DNA of 64,000 nucleotides, taken from the NCBI RefSeq assembly GCF_016888135.1, contig NZ_JACSWB010000147.1, positions 62,001-126,000 on the forward strand. Direction: 5' to 3'. The position numbers and the translations under genes are program-made. Origin of the DNA: Leptolyngbya sp. CCY15150 (lineage in GTDB: Bacteria > Cyanobacteriota > Cyanobacteriia > RECH01). Numbering within the stretch: position 1 is the first letter of the stretch; every line of letters starts with the position of its first letter. Under the pieces are notes generated by a model, which was given only the letters and a program-made list of their open reading frames with translations, did no database searches and was not told the DNA's origin. Below are positions 37,618-46,311 of the stretch, one piece after another.

Positions 37618-39006
37618 CTATGGCTTGATAGATACTATCGCTGTTCGGCGACCTGTGAGGCGATGAAACCGCAGAATAGAAATTAGACCAGCAACTGCAA
37701 CGCCGATTGACTGCCCAATCCATAATCCCACTCCTTCAAATCCTAGGATAAACCCAAGACCATAGCCGCTTGTGAGACCCACACCCCAAAAAGCTAGACC
37801 GCTGATCAGCATAGGAATACGGGTGTCTTGAAGTCCATGGAGCGCTCCCATGGCTACGCGCTGGATGCCGTCTAACAGTTGGGCGATGGATGAAACAAAT
37901 AACATCGGTATCGCTAAGGCGAGAACCCGAGCATTATCTGGATGATCGATGTCGATATAGATGCCAATCACCTGCCGACGATAGATCACTAAAGCGATCG
38001 CTGTGACGAACATAAATAATCCGGCAATCACCATACCAACATAGCCCGCTCGGCGCACGCCCTTCATATCCTTCTGCCCCAGCCACTGACCTACACGGGC
38101 TGTCACGGCGTAGGACATTCCTAGGGGAACCATGAAGATAATATACATGGTTTGGTAGACGGTTTGATGGGCGGCAAGGATATCGGTTCCTAGGATACCC
38201 ATGAGGAAGGTGACGGTGGCAAATAAGCCATATTCTAGAGCAATGGTGATGGCGATCGCTCCTCCTATGGTGGTTAGCTTCTGGAGAATTTTGAGGTTGA
38301 CGTGATGGAAGTTTTGCAGAAATCGATAGTTTTTGAGCTGCGGATGCTTGAGAGTATAGATGAGAAATAGGATAAACATAAACCAAAAGCTAAGCCCACT
38401 GGAAAGCCCTAGTCCAGCTAATTCCATGCGGGGAAAGCCAAGTTTACCAAACCCCAGCACATAATTACCCGTAATATTGACCAGGGTGCCGATGATCACA
38501 ATAATGATCACAACATTGGCTTGGGACAGGGCTGACGCATAGCCTCGCAGCATAGCAAAGCCCAACGCTGGAAAAATTCCCCAGACAATAAACCTGAAGT
38601 AGGGAGCAGCACGGGTGGCGATCGCTTCCGGTTGTCCAAGGGCCAGCAAACCTGCATCCAAGTGACTGATGATTATCATTAAGGGCAGGGTGAGGATGAT
38701 GGCCAGCCACAGTCCTTGGCGAGCAATATGTTCGACTCGTGCTGGTTGTCCGGCTCCATAGGCCTCGGCAACTAGGGGACTGACTGCCATCACGATACCG
38801 CTGACCGTCGTTAGGCAAAACTGGAACATGGTGGATGCCAGCCCTCCCGCTGCAAGGCTTTCGGTGCCTAAACGCCCCATCATGATCGTATCCACCAGAC
38901 CAACCGTGGCCTGGGCGACCTGGGCACTGGCTAGCGGAATAGCCAGCATGAAAAATCCTCCTATATCCTTGCCAAGGGGCGATTGTTTGACTGCGTTAGC
39001 GATCAT
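37618..39006 (-). CDS. MATE family multidrug/cation efflux protein
   Basis: A 462-residue membrane protein with twelve hydrophobic segments in two halves. Seen: AQATVGLVDTIMMGRLGTESLAAGG near the first helices, a NorM/MATE landmark, plus the matching second-half segment LMGILGTDILAAHQ. These pumps use sodium or proton gradients to export organic cations or metabolites. Substrate unknown. It converges on the methyltransferase fusion gene and no regulator lies beside it. Confidence 0.9.
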   Translation of the reverse strand: MIANAVKQSPLGKDIGGFFMLAIPLASAQVAQATVGLVDTIMMGRLGTESLAAGGLASTMFQFCLTTVSGIVMAVSPLVAEAYGAGQPARVEHIARQGLWLAIILTLPLMIIISHLDAGLLALGQPEAIATRAAPYFRFIVWGIFPALGFAMLRGYASALSQANVVIIIVIIGTLVNITGNYVLGFGKLGFPRMELAGLGLSSGLSFWFMFILFLIYTLKHPQLKNYRFLQNFHHVNLKILQKLTTIGGAIAITIALEYGLFATVTFLMGILGTDILAAHQTVYQTMYIIFMVPLGMSYAVTARVGQWLGQKDMKGVRRAGYVGMVIAGLFMFVTAIALVIYRRQVIGIYIDIDHPDNARVLALAIPMLFVSSIAQLLDGIQRVAMGALHGLQDTRIPMLISGLAFWGVGLTSGYGLGFILGFEGVGLWIGQSIGVAVAGLISILRFHRLTGRRTAIVSIKP

Positions 39007-39186
39007 GTCCTAGCTCATGCTACAAAATGTATCAATGTCTTACACTCTAGTGAACATTGGCGACATTAGACGACCCTTGCTGTCTAAAGTGCTTGTCCAT
39101 AATGCTGACACCAAAACAGGAGGCGATCGCCTTAGTAGAAATTGAGGATTATCCTGTAGCTATGGCTTACACTCTGCGCTATGGCC

Positions 39187-39720
39187 CTAGTCAGGCAAAC
39201 CTAGATCGGGACTGGGGCTGCTGAACATACCCAACCACCACGGAACGAGAAAGACTAGGCCGCTGGCGGTGAATAATAGTCCCAAAACAAGCGGGACATA
39301 GGTGGCTCGGTTGACCCCCGGATGCAGCAAGGCCTTCTCAGGATCATGGGGATCGTAGTAAACATCGATGGGTTGACCCAGCTTGTAGTCCTGTCGGGCG
39401 GCGTTTCTAGCCTCTTCCCTTTGGCCATAATAGCGTGAACTTGCATTGACGCCCGTCCCCAAAGAATAGCGATCGCTTGTGTAGTCCTGTCCCTCAACGT
39501 GATAGGTATATCGAATGGTGTAGTGGTATTGTTTGCGTGCCGTTGCTCCTTGACCAGAAAGGCGACCAACCACCTGAATGCTGTTTACCTTACCCTGCAC
39601 CGATGGCCAATCTTGACTAAGACGGGCTTCTTTCAAGAAAAAAATGCCGAATCCAAGGAGCGTAACACCGAGCAGCGTAATGCCCCCAAACGTACCAGGG
39701 ATGATCCAGGCATCACTCAT
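39187..39720 (-). CDS. DUF3592 membrane protein
   Basis: A 177-residue protein with an N-terminal hydrophobic helix (about residues 8-28), a soluble middle, and a C-terminal helix pair (about 140-165). WPSVQGKV near the start, YTIRYTYHVEGQDYTSDR and VYYDPHDPEKALL are the DUF3592 pattern. Function is unknown; such proteins have a small beta domain between membrane helices. Not clearly in an operon. Confidence 0.82.
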   Translation of the reverse strand: MSDAWIIPGTFGGITLLGVTLLGFGIFFLKEARLSQDWPSVQGKVNSIQVVGRLSGQGATARKQYHYTIRYTYHVEGQDYTSDRYSLGTGVNASSRYYGQREEARNAARQDYKLGQPIDVYYDPHDPEKALLHPGVNRATYVPLVLGLLFTASGLVFLVPWWLGMFSSPSPDLGLPD

Positions 39721-39765
39721 GGTTGATTCTCTCCCGCCGGTATGGTTGTCATAGTATTCTCAGTC

Positions 39766-40428
39766 TTAAATAGGTTTTTGTTGAATCATAGCCCAGTAGG
39801 TATCGGGCCCGGCTGGCACCTGAAAGGAAATATCCCGCAGTTCCAGGATCTGAAAACCCGTGCGCTGAATTAGCGATCGCCACGCACTTTTGCCTAGGGT
39901 ACTGTAGTGATTTTGATTATCCTGATGACGACAGCTTGTATCAGGAGCTGGGACTTCAATATAGAGATAGGCACCGGGTTTCATCACCCGAAAGATTTCG
40001 CTCAGGGTGAAATAAGGAAAAATGCTGTGCTCTAGGCAATGACGGCACCAGATAAAATCAAAGGTGGCATCGGGAAAGTCTAGGAACGATTGATCCATCT
40101 CATAGACCTCGTACCCTTTGTCTTGACAAACGGCGACATCTTTAGGGTTCAGCGTAATGCCGACAGGTTTGAGATTTCGCTGTAAAAATAGCTCTAGCGC
40201 CACCCCTTGACCACAGCCAATATCCAGTACCGCTGCCCCGTCGGGTAAGGTGTATTGGCTGAATACTTCATCAATCATCCGCTGGGTGATCGCCGTATGT
40301 AGCCCACTGGGCGGTTCTGGATAGGTATCCGACTTAATTTTGTCGAAAAACTGCTCTAGCTTTTCAATGTCCGAGGGGTTTAGCTTCATGGTTTCTGAAT
40401 CAGGCAGCACATCTAGGGTAGCTGACAT
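39766..40428 (-). CDS. class I SAM-dependent methyltransferase
   Basis: A 220-residue protein. Seen: SAM motif I VLDIGCGQGVALELF, an acidic residue ending strand 2, and FDFIWCRHCLEHSIFPYFTL of motif post-II, typical of Methyltransf_11/23 proteins. Substrate unknown. It is divergent from the TPP riboswitch transcript with only about 70 bp between, so both promoters share 40429-40499. Confidence 0.85.
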   Translation of the reverse strand: MSATLDVLPDSETMKLNPSDIEKLEQFFDKIKSDTYPEPPSGLHTAITQRMIDEVFSQYTLPDGAAVLDIGCGQGVALELFLQRNLKPVGITLNPKDVAVCQDKGYEVYEMDQSFLDFPDATFDFIWCRHCLEHSIFPYFTLSEIFRVMKPGAYLYIEVPAPDTSCRHQDNQNHYSTLGKSAWRSLIQRTGFQILELRDISFQVPAGPDTYWAMIQQKPI

Positions 40429-40499
40429 AGATGTCGGGGTGGGGTGACAACGTAAATCTGGGGGCGATCGCCCTTCAATGGTACGATACTATCCAAGAA

Positions 40500-40584
40500 G
40501 CTAGGGGTGCCTAGGGCGCAAGTCCGGGCTGAGATTACACCCTCAGAACCTGAGTCTGGGTAATACCAGCGGAGGGAAGTGTGG
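40500..40584 (+). ncRNA. TPP riboswitch (THI element)
   Basis: All conserved blocks are present in order: GGGGTGCC, GGGCTGAGAT, ACCCTCAGAACCTGAG, CTGGGTAATACCAGCG and GAGGGAAG. They fold into the P2/P3 and P4/P5 arms that bind the pyrimidine and diphosphate of thiamine diphosphate. TACGATACT just upstream (about 40481-40489) could be the -10. It governs the plus-strand symporter gene that starts at 40838; the mechanism (termination or start-site masking) is not clear from the leader. Confidence 0.95.
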
Positions 40585-40696
40585 ATTGTGATGGTTTGTA
40601 ACGTCAACCGTGTCGTCGGTGGTTCATGACGTCACCGGTAGACAGCCTAGAACAGCGACCCAGTCTCTAGACAGGGTGGGTGCATTCCACGTTGTA

Positions 40697-40786
40697 GCCC
40701 TCATCCTAAATCCCCAGAGCGGGAGAGGGACTTTGAATCCAGCTCTCCTTTTCTCTTTTTGGGAGAAGGGGTTGGGGGATGAGGGC
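40697..40786. repeat. MITE/REP-like palindromic element in riboswitch leader, copy 3
   Basis: A 90-bp element with perfect 10-bp terminal inverted repeats GCCCTCATCC / GGATGAGGGC and inner CTCCTTTTCTC / GGGAGAAGGGG-type pairing. The left terminus is identical to that of the element at 2895. It lies between the TPP riboswitch and the symporter start, inside an open frame that would otherwise look like an N-terminal extension. Confidence 0.85.
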
Positions 40787-40837
40787 CAACAGGTACCCCT
40801 AGCGTCCTGTTGTGTCGTTTTTGAGAGGGTTCGTGGG

Positions 40838-42325
40838 ATGTCCATTGGGGCGATCGCACTGGTCGTTACGCTGGTGACGACGGCGGTTTTTTCGTTAATT
40901 GGCATTGTTAATGCCAGTCGGCACCGCATTAATTTGGAAGACTATATGGTGAGCCGCAATCGCTTTGGCGGTTGGATGGCCTTTGCGACGGTGGTCGCGT
41001 CCACCATGGGCGCATGGATTTTGTTCAGCCCCCCCGAGGTGGGAGCCACTAGCGGCGTAGCGGGGATTGCCGGCTATTGTATTGGGCAGGCTGTCCCGTC
41101 GATTGGCTTCGTGTGGATTGGGCCGCGCATCCGCCAGCTCATGCCCCAAGGCCATTCGCTGAATGAATATGTGCTCCACCGTTTTGGCAATGCCATGTAT
41201 GCCCTAACGCTGCTGATCATTGCCTTTTATATGCTGGTCTACCTGGTGGCAGAATTAACAGCGATCGCCAAGGCGGTGAATATCCTGGCTGATGTACCGC
41301 TGGGATGGACAGCCTTGGTGGTGATCACCGCCACCTTTGTCTACACCACCTATGGCGGGCTAGGAGCCACCATTTTCACCGATGCTATTCAGTTTGTGAT
41401 CATCACGCCCTTGCTGTTGATTGTGCTGGCGATCGCGGTGGGCAACCTCGGCGGCATCACAGCAGCGTTAGAACCAGTGCGCCTCAATGCTCCAGAACTG
41501 TTGAGCTTCAGCAACGGCCCAGCCATCAAGTTTGGTCTGACTTTGGTGATTGCCATCATCTCTGCGGAAATGTTTAACCAAGGTAACTGGCAACGTATCT
41601 ATGCCTGTCGCACCGACAATACCGTGCGGCGATCGTTTTTGGCATCAGGGCTGGTGATCTTACCCATGCTTTGCATTTCAGGGTTGCTGGGCATCTTGGC
41701 CATGCATTTTGGCTTCAACAGCGACATTGCCTTCTTCTCCCTGCTGCAGGAGTTAGCAATTCCTATCTGGGCGATCGCCCTCGTGCTGATCTTAGCCTTA
41801 GCCTTGGTGATGAGCAGTCTCGATAGCTTACTGAATGGCCTCATCAGCGTATTGATTCTGGATCTACGGCGGCTGTTGCCCCAAAGCAATGAGAATGGCC
41901 TACTGCGCCTCTCGCGGATTTTGACCGTAGCCATTAGTATTCCCGTCATTTTGGTGGCTGCCCAGGGCTATAACGTGCTTTATTTATTCCTGCTCGCCGA
42001 TTTGGTCTGTGCTGGAGCCTTGTTCCCAGTCTTGTATGGTCTCTATAACCGCAGGATTAATGGGATGACTGCCTTGGTGAGCAGCGTGGCGGGAATTGGC
42101 GTGGGTGCTATCTTTTTCCCGAAACCCGACTTTAGCCCTTGGAACAATGTGCCTTTTGCCGGTGACTTGCTTGTCAGTTTCTCAGCACCGATTGTGGTCT
42201 CTGTGGCTGTGGTGTTGATCTGGAATGCGATCGCCCCTCAATCAGACACCGCAGCGGACTTTGAATTTAGCCGCCTGAAAACCGATGTCAAGGCCTACTC
42301 TGAGGTTCTGCCAACCCAGGACTAA
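40838..42325 (+). CDS. sodium:solute symporter under TPP riboswitch control (predicted thiamine or precursor uptake)
   Basis: A 495-residue SSS-family permease with about thirteen membrane segments. Seen: YMVSRNRFGGW at the first loop, YTTYGGLGATIFTDAIQF and SSLDSLLNGLISVLILDL, standard SSS landmarks. ATG 40838 begins the first helix. The frame is open back to 40610, but those 76 residues include the palindromic repeat and are not membrane-protein-like, so I reject them. The TPP riboswitch upstream indicates a role in thiamine supply. SSS transporters under THI elements have been proposed before as thiamine or pyrimidine (HMP) importers; substrate is unproven. Confidence 0.85.
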   Translation: MSIGAIALVVTLVTTAVFSLIGIVNASRHRINLEDYMVSRNRFGGWMAFATVVASTMGAWILFSPPEVGATSGVAGIAGYCIGQAVPSIGFVWIGPRIRQLMPQGHSLNEYVLHRFGNAMYALTLLIIAFYMLVYLVAELTAIAKAVNILADVPLGWTALVVITATFVYTTYGGLGATIFTDAIQFVIITPLLLIVLAIAVGNLGGITAALEPVRLNAPELLSFSNGPAIKFGLTLVIAIISAEMFNQGNWQRIYACRTDNTVRRSFLASGLVILPMLCISGLLGILAMHFGFNSDIAFFSLLQELAIPIWAIALVLILALALVMSSLDSLLNGLISVLILDLRRLLPQSNENGLLRLSRILTVAISIPVILVAAQGYNVLYLFLLADLVCAGALFPVLYGLYNRRINGMTALVSSVAGIGVGAIFFPKPDFSPWNNVPFAGDLLVSFSAPIVVSVAVVLIWNAIAPQSDTAADFEFSRLKTDVKAYSEVLPTQD

Positions 42326-42419
42326 GATCTAACTGAAGGGGCAATTTCCACCGCAGATTGCTAGATGATGGATAGGCGTTGCTGACTCATACCCTGATCC
42401 AGCAGCGTCTCTAAATTGA

Positions 42420-42449
42420 TTGACAATAATATGCTAAAAATGGCATATT
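42420..42449 (+). promoter_or_regulatory. promoter and operator of the HigB/HigA-like pair
   Basis: TTGACA (42420-42425), 17-18 bp, then CATATT (42444-42449) form a good sigma-70-type promoter. A perfect inverted repeat AATATGC / GCATATT (42428-42434, 42443-42449) overlaps the spacer and -10, the expected place for autorepression by the antitoxin. Transcription would begin at or next to the ATG at 42456. Confidence 0.65.
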
Positions 42450-42455
42450 TGAGGT

Positions 42456-42833
42456 ATGAGTGCATCGTTAAAGCCAATTGAATGGGTTGGACGTTCTCTT
42501 GAGGATTTGAAAAGATTCCCAGAGGATGTTCGGCAAACTGTTGGGTACGCCTTGTATTTAGCCCAAAGTGGTGAAAAGTATCCCTCAGCCAAGCCACTTA
42601 AAGGATTTAAGGGGGCTGGAGTATTGGAGGTTGTAGAAGATTTTGACGGAGATACTTATCGAGCTGTCTACACGGTGAAACTTGCTGGTGTGATCTACGT
42701 CCTACACGCGTTTCAGAAAAAATCAAAGCAAGGCATTGCTACTCCTAAACAGGATATTGAGTTGATCGAAGCACGGCTGAAACGAGCCAGAGAACATTAC
42801 TCGCAGAATTATAATCAACAGCAAGGAGAGTAA
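42456..42833 (+). CDS. HigB/Gp49-type toxin (RelE superfamily)
   Basis: A 125-residue basic protein with the phage-Gp49/HigB layout: PIEWVGRSLEDLKRFPEDVR at the N-terminus, KPLKGFKGAGVLEVVEDFDGDTYRAVY in the middle and VLHAFQKKSKQGIATP near the end. These are ribosome-dependent RNases. The toxin gene comes first, with the helix-turn-helix antitoxin 3 bp downstream, the order typical of HigBA rather than RelBE. AT-rich compared with flanking core genes. Confidence 0.87.
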   Translation: MSASLKPIEWVGRSLEDLKRFPEDVRQTVGYALYLAQSGEKYPSAKPLKGFKGAGVLEVVEDFDGDTYRAVYTVKLAGVIYVLHAFQKKSKQGIATPKQDIELIEARLKRAREHYSQNYNQQQGE

Positions 42834-42836
42834 GAT

Positions 42837-43166
42837 ATGACTCAAGAAATTGGAGTACAAGCCAGCAGTGGTAACGTGTTTGCAGATTTGAGTTTGGAGA
42901 ACGCTGATGAATTGCTGGTCAAAGCAGAACTTGCTCGTAGGATCAGCAGCATTATTACGAAGCAGCAGATGACTCAAGCTGAGGCAGCGGAGATGTTAGG
43001 AATTGACCAACCTAAAATCTCAGCATTAGTCAACGGAAAGTTAGCGGGCTTTTCGACTGCACGATTGTTTCGCTTCCTAAATGCATTGGGGCAAGATGTG
43101 GAAATTGTAGTGAAACCTAAGTCTCATGCCCAAGCTCAAACCCGCGTTGTTGTTTCGTGCTTTTGA
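42837..43166 (+). CDS. HigA-like XRE-family antitoxin
   Basis: A 109-residue protein with a Cro/CI helix-turn-helix (MTQAEAAEMLGIDQPKISAL, residues about 45-64) followed by RLFRFLNALGQDVEIVVKP, the usual tail of antitoxins paired with Gp49-type toxins. Starts 3 bp after the toxin stop. It should neutralise the toxin and repress the promoter at 42420-42449. Confidence 0.88.
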   Translation: MTQEIGVQASSGNVFADLSLENADELLVKAELARRISSIITKQQMTQAEAAEMLGIDQPKISALVNGKLAGFSTARLFRFLNALGQDVEIVVKPKSHAQAQTRVVVSCF

Positions 43167-43445
43167 ATACTAACAGATAACCTTTTGGTGGTCGGTGTGC
43201 ATGGGCAATGTTAGACTGCTATCGCTTGCTTCGAGGAATTTATGAACATGGTGCGTTCCCAAAATCTATACGGTTGGGTAGTAAGGTTTGCAATAGGGAA
43301 CTAACCCTACAAGATCGGTGATCGCACTAACGCTCAGGTTGAGCAGCGGCAGATAACCTTGAACTTAGCACCAAACACTTCCAATCATCCGCTGCATTTG
43401 AATTGTTAGCCTATTCTAATCTAGATGAGTATGCAGCCGTTATAT
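43167..43445. other. gene-free region holding attC-like structures
   Basis: Lies between the antitoxin stop and the 3-prime end of the ATPase gene. The main structure is the attC-like stem at 43327-43409. A weaker pair CTAAC (43170-43174) / GTTAGAC (43210-43216) also occurs; its right arm matches the attC core consensus GTTRRRY. CAGATAACCTT occurs twice (about 43175 and 43350). Confidence 0.5.
43327..43409. other. integron attC-like recombination site
   Basis: An 83-bp imperfect palindrome. Outer boxes CTAAC (43327-43331) and GTTAG (43405-43409) pair, then 11- and 9-nt unpaired spacers, then inner boxes GCAGCGG (43343-43349) and CCGCTGC (43389-43395) pair, leaving a 39-nt variable end. Two short paired boxes separated by an unpaired spacer, with CTAAC/GTTAG outside, is the attC design. 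The outer boxes fit only part of the full RYYYAAC/GTTRRRY consensus. It follows the 3-prime end of the toxin-antitoxin genes, where a cassette attC should be. Confidence 0.55.
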
Positions 43446-45590
43446 CTAATCAGATTCAGGAAAGTAGTCTTCTTTAGCTTTATCTGTAAGTTTGTAAACT
43501 CGCTGACCAGTTTCGCTCTCTCTTGAAATTAAGCCCCTTACTTCATCTAATTTCTTGGCTCTCCAGCCAACTAATTGATGAGAACAATCAAGCTCCTCAG
43601 CTATTTCTTTCGGCTTGGGTGAGTTCTCTGATTTGTGAATTTCGTAGAGAATTCCAAGTTCCACATCAGGTAAAAGTTTAGCATTATCTACCCTCGAAAG
43701 CTCTGCTTCTATAGTTTCAGAGTTAGCAACAACTCTTACTGGATTTTGGCAATCTGGGCACTTCATATTAGTAAATTCAAGAAACTGAAGCTGATCAAAT
43801 GGAAAGTTGCGGTTGCATTCAGGATTAATACAAATAATCCGTTTTGATGTTCTTAAAAAACTTTCAATTATGTTATTAAAATCGAATGGTCTAGAAATTA
43901 AATATTTCCTATGTTCAGCTCCTTTAGGATAACCCCACCTCAATCTGTACTTAACGCACAAGCCATAATTTAAGCAGTAGACAGATTGCTTTCCACGATC
44001 TCTACCGCTCATCTCATTATACTTGCTTACGAAAAAGTTTAACTCTAATGTTTTGAGAAATTGTTCGTGTATTGGATTAAAAATAAAATGACTTGTGTAT
44101 GGATTAGTTCTGACTACTTCATAAATAACTCCTGATAGTTCATTGGTTCTTATCTTGCTCTGAATGGTTTTTAATTCTTCTACAAAGATTAGTAACAACT
44201 CTCTCAGTTGAAGTATAGATATTTTCTCCTCAAATGACTTAAGAGAATAAGTCGTATTATGAAAAAATGGTTCGATTGTTAGCTCATAATATTTTTCGGC
44301 AGCATCTTCTAAAGATGCCTTGGTGATAGGATTACCATAAGCAACTTTACTCTCATAGCAGTAGTAAAGAATGTAGCCAATAATTCTTGGTACATTCATC
44401 GAAACCTGAAATATACAACCATAATATTCTTCAATGCCTTCCTTCCTAGTATCAAAAAAATATTCGACAGGTTGATTGGTAAAATGCTCTACCCGCCTCT
44501 CAATGAGCCTTCGAGTAAAATCAATAGACTTCTCTTCCATAACACTCTTGTTGACTCTAGTAGAGTAAAGATCATAGAAATCAAGGCTTATTTTATCAAT
44601 TTTTCCTTGGTCAATTTTTCCAAAGTAAACCCTGTTGGGATACGCTGCTACTTTGAACTTGATAAACTCCTCTGACCAATTGTTCAGAGGTGCCAAAATA
44701 ACGTCTACAAAAACTCGCATGGAGTGGTCAGGAATCTCTGAGAAATCGTCAAGGAGAATTACAAGGCTCCGAATTTCTAGCAAAGAAAGTATATCTTTAA
44801 GTTGATTTATAAAATTTTTAATTTGAAAAACCTTTAGAAAGACATCGGAGAATTGCTCTTCTAACTCAGACAAATTCTTCCTGGAATCTTTAGTAGTTCG
44901 ACTAATCGAAGAAGAAGCATCAATTCCCAAGTCTGTTGGACTTGCCGTTCCCATAAGCCTGCTGTCTTTGCTTGATGCTATTTCATTTGCTTTCTCAGCA
45001 GATAACTTTCTACTAATCGATATTTGTTGTAGAGATGGAACTTCAATCAATTTAAGATGATCATTGTTGTCAATAATCTCGTTCAATTTTTTTAGTTTCT
45101 CTGTGACATTTCGCACTCCTCCAATTCCTAAGGCTTGCTTTATTTTTTCCAAAAAGCTATCTGATTTCTTTTTGATTTCTTCCAGCAAAGAACGCAAAAT
45201 GCTTTGAATAAAATTTCTTTCAAGAATATACTTGCTTAATGCATCATCTGATATAGTTCCATCTAAATGCTCTATATTAATAAAGTCAGTCTGAGAAGAC
45301 TCAAAAACAGTTTTTGCGTCAATGTAGCAGGATAGAATGTTGCTTTTCTTCCTGTACTCTCTTTGTAGCTTCAGAAAAATTGTAGATTTACCAGTTCCTT
45401 TTCTTCCAATTAGAAAGGTTGTATTGTCTGTTAAACACGCTTTCAAAATTTGCTCATTTGGCAGTAAGTCAGTATAAAGAGTCTCAACAAGATCTTTTCC
45501 TGCTTCGTCAGTTATTTCAGCTCTTCTATACTTCTTTAGCGAATTTACTGCCGCAAAAAAATTGTCTTTATCAGTTTTAGAGTAAGACAT
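43446..45590 (-). CDS. P-loop ATPase with zinc ribbon and winged-helix C-terminus, function unknown
   Basis: A 714-residue protein (ATG 45590, AAGGA just upstream; a TTG at 45608 would add 6). Seen: Walker A GRKGTGKST (62-70), a helical insert rich in Lys/Ser, Walker B LVILLDDFSEI (276-286), a zinc ribbon Cys587-x4-Cys592...Cys611-x2-Cys614, and a C-terminal winged helix (about 640-710; PKPKEIAEELDCSHQLVGWR). It resembles STAND/ORC-like ATPases and possibly the Sll1717 group; I cannot prove the family. The gene is much more AT-rich than its neighbours and has no HIP1 site. A role in DNA-linked sensing or defence is inference. Confidence 0.75.
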   Translation of the reverse strand: MSYSKTDKDNFFAAVNSLKKYRRAEITDEAGKDLVETLYTDLLPNEQILKACLTDNTTFLIGRKGTGKSTIFLKLQREYRKKSNILSCYIDAKTVFESSQTDFINIEHLDGTISDDALSKYILERNFIQSILRSLLEEIKKKSDSFLEKIKQALGIGGVRNVTEKLKKLNEIIDNNDHLKLIEVPSLQQISISRKLSAEKANEIASSKDSRLMGTASPTDLGIDASSSISRTTKDSRKNLSELEEQFSDVFLKVFQIKNFINQLKDILSLLEIRSLVILLDDFSEIPDHSMRVFVDVILAPLNNWSEEFIKFKVAAYPNRVYFGKIDQGKIDKISLDFYDLYSTRVNKSVMEEKSIDFTRRLIERRVEHFTNQPVEYFFDTRKEGIEEYYGCIFQVSMNVPRIIGYILYYCYESKVAYGNPITKASLEDAAEKYYELTIEPFFHNTTYSLKSFEEKISILQLRELLLIFVEELKTIQSKIRTNELSGVIYEVVRTNPYTSHFIFNPIHEQFLKTLELNFFVSKYNEMSGRDRGKQSVYCLNYGLCVKYRLRWGYPKGAEHRKYLISRPFDFNNIIESFLRTSKRIICINPECNRNFPFDQLQFLEFTNMKCPDCQNPVRVVANSETIEAELSRVDNAKLLPDVELGILYEIHKSENSPKPKEIAEELDCSHQLVGWRAKKLDEVRGLISRESETGQRVYKLTDKAKEDYFPESD

Positions 45591-45865
45591 GCTTCCTTGT
45601 TTGCCCAAAGTCGTTGATAGCAGCTATAGCATTTACTGTAAAGCATCATCTATAGGTTCCAAGCCGCTCATGTGCCTACTACTATGTGAATAGGCATAGC
45701 ATTTGCCGTCTAATGGCTCTCTGAGGGTAGATAGACTACGAATACCCTGCATAATAGCCCTTTGTAGGGTAGATAGACAGCAAAGATCCGTAAATCTTCC
45801 ATTTTGCTGTTAAAGGTACATATGTATTGTTAACACTGTATTGGATACTTGTCTGTGGAGTTGTC

Positions 45866-45964
45866 ATGGCGCATCGTCGTTCTAGGAAGATGTTAGACCA
45901 AGTGCGTGAAGCCATGCGTCTGAAGCACTACTCTTGTCGAACAGAGCAAACCCACATAGCTTGA
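45866..45964 (+). pseudogene. N-terminal remnant of an integron-type tyrosine recombinase
   Basis: ATG to TGA frame of 32 residues reading KMLDQVREAMRLKHYSCR and then TEQTHIA. This matches the start of the SAM-like DNA-binding domain of integron-type integrases (LLDQVR-x-RLKHYS-x-RTEQTY). The TGA falls where those proteins have the tryptophan of YxxWI, so a TGG-to-TGA change may have ended it. Nothing recognisable follows in any frame; the catalytic domain is gone. Confidence 0.65.
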
Positions 45965-46311
45965 ATCTGTTCTAACCCATTTGGCCGTCGATAGACAAGT
46001 ATTCTGATGGTTTGGCCCATCTCTGGGAACCCCTGATCTCTCGTTGGAAATCTTGCTCAAAAGCTCATTCAACTAGACCTTCACCACGGGAGCAACCAGC
46101 TCATAGATCTTGGTAGATCTCGATGGTTATAGACCCTGCCCGAGGACTTCACAAGAGACAGGTGCACTTCGACCCTACTTAGAGTAGGGTTAGAGCATAG
46201 CTCATCATCATTGAGGAAGATGTTGCCCCAGTCCCCGTTGATCAAGCCTGCATCCTCCTCCCTATAAGGCAGTCTGCCGTTCGTGCATTGTGTTCTGAGT
46301 CCGGTCTAGGG

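Noticed and set aside
39102-39224. 40-codon plus-strand frame between the MATE and DUF3592 genes
   Set aside because: Overlaps the 3-prime end of the DUF3592 gene and has no clear ribosome-binding site or family resemblance.
40610-40837. 76-residue N-terminal extension of the symporter
   Set aside because: It spans the riboswitch leader and a palindromic repeat, has no membrane-protein character, and ATG 40838 opens directly into the first helix.
45724-45778. Two AGGGTAGATAGAC repeats as a CRISPR-like start
   Set aside because: Only two short copies, 42 bp apart, with no further units and no cas genes in the window.
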